Below, piece by piece: positions 6,048-7,062 of a stretch of 7,062 nucleotides of DNA (the first letter of the stretch is position 1; the number at the start of each line of letters is the position of its first letter). The notes beneath the pieces were generated by a model that saw nothing but the letters and a program-made list of their open reading frames with translations, was not told the origin of the DNA and ran no database searches. A program made the translations under genes and the position numbers. The stretch covers positions 1 to 7,062 of the forward strand of contig CAJQMW010000003.1 of NCBI GenBank assembly GCA_905479535.1. The letters run 5' to 3'. This stretch comes from an uncultured Maribacter sp. GTDB lineage: Bacteria > Bacteroidota > Bacteroidia > Flavobacteriales > Flavobacteriaceae.

Positions 6048-6494
6048 TTAGAATTTATCTAATAATCTGTTCAACTCCGAAAGCTCCGTTTCTGAAAAAT
6101 TACTTAAAACCTGTTCTTCCGTTTCAAATAGTATGCCATCTATCTGATTTAAAAAATCCAGTCCTTTTTTGGTTATACTTATTTCAACCTTTCTCCTATT
6201 TTCCGGACATACGTCCCTGTTTACATATTTCTTTAAGAGCAATTTGTCCACCAATCTCGTCGTATTGCTACTTTTGGTTACCATTCGTTCGTTAATAGTA
6301 GAGAGATTGGCGGGTTTCCCCTTTTGTCCCCTTAAGATTCTGAGCACATTAAATTGTTGAATGGAAATATCAAAGGGTTTCAGCACCAATGAAACCTGAT
6401 CGTCAATTTTATTACAAACCAGGGACAGGTGAATTATAGTTCGCCTTTCCAAGGGTATTTTCTTGTGGGTTTTTATGATTTTCTCTACATTCAT
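6048..6494 (-). CDS. MarR-family transcriptional regulator
   Basis: This 148-residue protein has the MarR layout: N-terminal dimerisation helices, a winged helix-turn-helix at about 45-112, and a C-terminal dimerisation helix. The recognition helix is around KSSNTTRLVDKL (74-85), and the wing holds ENRRKVEISIT (98-108), the counterpart of the family's DxRxxxxxLT motif. There are two cysteines, at residues 27 and 96. Thiol sensing is possible but not shown. It is the first gene of a probable operon with the nitroreductase (8-nt gap) and the YceI gene. The usual logic would be repression of the operon until a phenolic, quinone or oxidant ligand is met; that is inference. Palindromes across its own promoter suggest autorepression. 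Confidence 0.93.
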   Translation of the reverse strand: MNVEKIIKTHKKIPLERRTIIHLSLVCNKIDDQVSLVLKPFDISIQQFNVLRILRGQKGKPANLSTINERMVTKSSNTTRLVDKLLLKKYVNRDVCPENRRKVEISITKKGLDFLNQIDGILFETEEQVLSNFSETELSELNRLLDKF

Positions 6495-6497
6495 GTT

Positions 6498-6514
6498 TAT
6501 ACAACAATTGTATA
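6498..6514. promoter_or_regulatory. Candidate MarR operator 1 (17-bp palindrome)
   Basis: TATACAA-CAA-TTGTATA is a perfect 7-3-7 inverted repeat beginning 4 bp upstream of the marR start codon and lying over the expected transcription start. Its size suits a MarR dimer. Confidence 0.7.
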
Positions 6515-6526
6515 TACAAATGTATA
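6513..6526. promoter_or_regulatory. Candidate MarR operator 2 (14-bp palindrome)
   Basis: TATACA-AA-TGTATA is a perfect 6-2-6 inverted repeat sharing the TATACAA half-site of operator 1 and overlapping it by 2 bp. It fully covers the marR -7 element, so bound protein would block RNA polymerase. Confidence 0.65.
6517..6524 (-). promoter_or_regulatory. -7 element of the marR promoter
   Basis: TACATTTG on the minus strand is an exact match to TAnnTTTG. The expected start is near 6511, giving a 5' UTR of about 15 nt. I see no clear -33 TTG at 17-23 nt upstream; the nearest TTTG (6558-6555) is 30 nt away. Confidence 0.6.
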
Positions 6527-6587
6527 ATTATTAAATAGAACGAAAATGATTCTTCAAATTAAATTTTTGTTAAAAAAACGAGAATAG

Positions 6588-6727
6588 TGGATAAGCCCTA
6601 AAAGGCTGGATTTTTCTTTTACCCGACCCTAAAGGGTTGAAAAACCCTCAAGAACAGCCATATTTTAGAAAATTATTACCCTTTAGGGCTAGGGAAATAT
6701 AATTTTCGGCTTAAAAAGGCTTATCCA
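6588..6727. repeat. 140-bp cluster of nested inverted repeats in the divergent intergenic region
   Basis: The ends TGGATAAGCC (6588-6597) and GGCTTATCCA (6718-6727) are perfect 10-bp inverted repeats. Inside, CCCTAAAGGGT (6627-6637) is the exact reverse complement of ACCCTTTAGGG (6678-6688), and AGCCCTAAA (6594-6602) is that of TTTAGGGCT (6682-6690). Local hairpins also occur: CGACCC/GGGTTG (6624-6639) and the overlapping AGGGTT/AACCCT with a GAAA loop (6633-6648). No ORF is convincing. Both flanking genes point away, so this is not an ordinary terminator pair. It could be a small MITE-like element or a REP-type unit. A clear target-site duplication is not visible. Confidence 0.6.
6668..6707. 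repeat. Perfect 9-bp inverted repeat forming a long hairpin
   Basis: GAAAATTAT (6668-6676) and ATAATTTTC (6699-6707) are perfect inverted repeats around the CCCTTTAGGG palindrome. This makes a 40-bp cruciform-capable unit inside the larger cluster. Confidence 0.6.
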
Positions 6728-6775
6728 AATATTCAGGTTAAAAAAGTAAAATGGTTCCATTTGACTGAAATCAAT

Positions 6776-6783
6776 TATTTTTG
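6776..6783 (+). promoter_or_regulatory. -7-like element for the rhodanese gene
   Basis: TATTTTTG matches TAnnTTTG and lies 20 bp upstream of the start codon. No good -33 TTG lies at the normal distance: the nearest, 6761-6763, leaves a spacer of only 12 bp. The call rests on the -7 match and position alone. Confidence 0.4.
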
Positions 6784-6803
6784 AGATTATAATATTTAAA
6801 ACT

Positions 6804-7062
6804 ATGGCAGATTTATCACAGGAAGACTGGGAAGAACAATTATCCAAAGACGACAATGCATTTATACTTGATGTCAGGACACCAGAGGAAATAGAGGAGG
6901 GGTATATACCCAATGCAAAAAACATAGATATTTATTTGGGACAGGAATTTTTGGACGAACTTGAAAAATTGGACAAGTCCAAGAATTATTATGTGTATTG
7001 CAGGTCCGGTAACAGAAGTGGTCAAGCATGTGCCATTATGAACAGCATTGGTATTGCGAACA
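6804..7062 (+). CDS. Single-domain rhodanese-like protein, N-terminal 86 residues (runs off right edge)
   Basis: Rhodanese domains carry sulfur as a persulfide on an active-site cysteine. The translation begins MADLSQEDWEEQL and has the family's ILDVRTPEEIEEGYIPNAKNI (21-41), in which the DVR and GxIPxA elements are clear. The catalytic loop is CRSGNRS (66-72), with Cys66 present, so the domain is expected to be active. About 15-20 C-terminal residues are missing if it is the common single-domain form of roughly 100 residues. There is no signal peptide, so it should be cytoplasmic. It is transcribed divergently from marR. The sulfur acceptor cannot be told from the sequence. Confidence 0.93.
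   Translation, partial: MADLSQEDWEEQLSKDDNAFILDVRTPEEIEEGYIPNAKNIDIYLGQEFLDELEKLDKSKNYYVYCRSGNRSGQACAIMNSIGIAN

Noticed and set aside
6032..6360. Plus-strand ORFs with hydrophobic translations
   Set aside because: They are antisense to marR; the hydrophobic look comes from complementing a Lys/Glu/Asn-rich gene.
6588..6727. CRISPR array or tRNA-like structure in the repeat-rich spacer
   Set aside because: The repeats are inverted and few, not evenly spaced direct repeats, and no cloverleaf or anticodon arm can be drawn.
6689..7025. Two minus-strand ORFs at the right end
   Set aside because: Both run antisense through the rhodanese gene, which has an intact active-site motif and good start context.

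Overview
The window looks like a chromosomal segment from a marine-type member of the Flavobacteriaceae (Bacteroidetes). The evidence is an AT-rich base composition, promoters with the Bacteroidetes -7 element TAnnTTTG, few Shine-Dalgarno sequences, and protein sequences that read like flavobacterial homologues. I ran no database search, so the assignment rests on recognition alone.

Positions 1-4680, minus strand, hold a tryptophan operon in the order leader peptide - trpE - trpG - (small four-helix-bundle ORF) - trpD - trpC - trpF (cut by the left edge). Together these genes convert chorismate to anthranilate (TrpE/TrpG), then to phosphoribosylanthranilate (TrpD), CdRP (TrpF) and indole-glycerol phosphate (TrpC). 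The trp genes are packed 2-4 nt apart except at the four-helix-bundle ORF, which has longer spacers and is bracketed by an inverted repeat, so it looks like an insertion.

Upstream of trpE (4552-4790) is a complete transcription attenuator. It has a -33/-7 promoter, a 17-residue leader peptide with three consecutive Trp codons, a small hairpin over the end of the leader ORF, and an intrinsic terminator just before trpE. The leader hairpin can trade pairing with the terminator. An 11-bp-period direct repeat overlaps the -33 element, and the terminator of the preceding gene lies directly behind it.

Positions 4791-6494, minus strand, are a second probable operon: a MarR-family regulator, an NfsB-like nitroreductase carrying a single-base frameshift, and a secreted YceI-family protein. 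Two palindromes lie across the marR promoter and suggest autoregulation.

Positions 6495-6803 are a divergent intergenic region with the MarR operators, a 140-bp cluster of nested inverted repeats, and a probable promoter for the rightward gene. That gene (6804 to the right edge) is a single-domain rhodanese with an intact active-site loop.

The most interesting items are the trp attenuator, with its nearly leaderless Trp-Trp-Trp peptide, the inverted-repeat-bounded four-helix-bundle ORF inside the trp operon, and the nested inverted repeats at 6588-6727. I do not see a wholly new multi-gene system.
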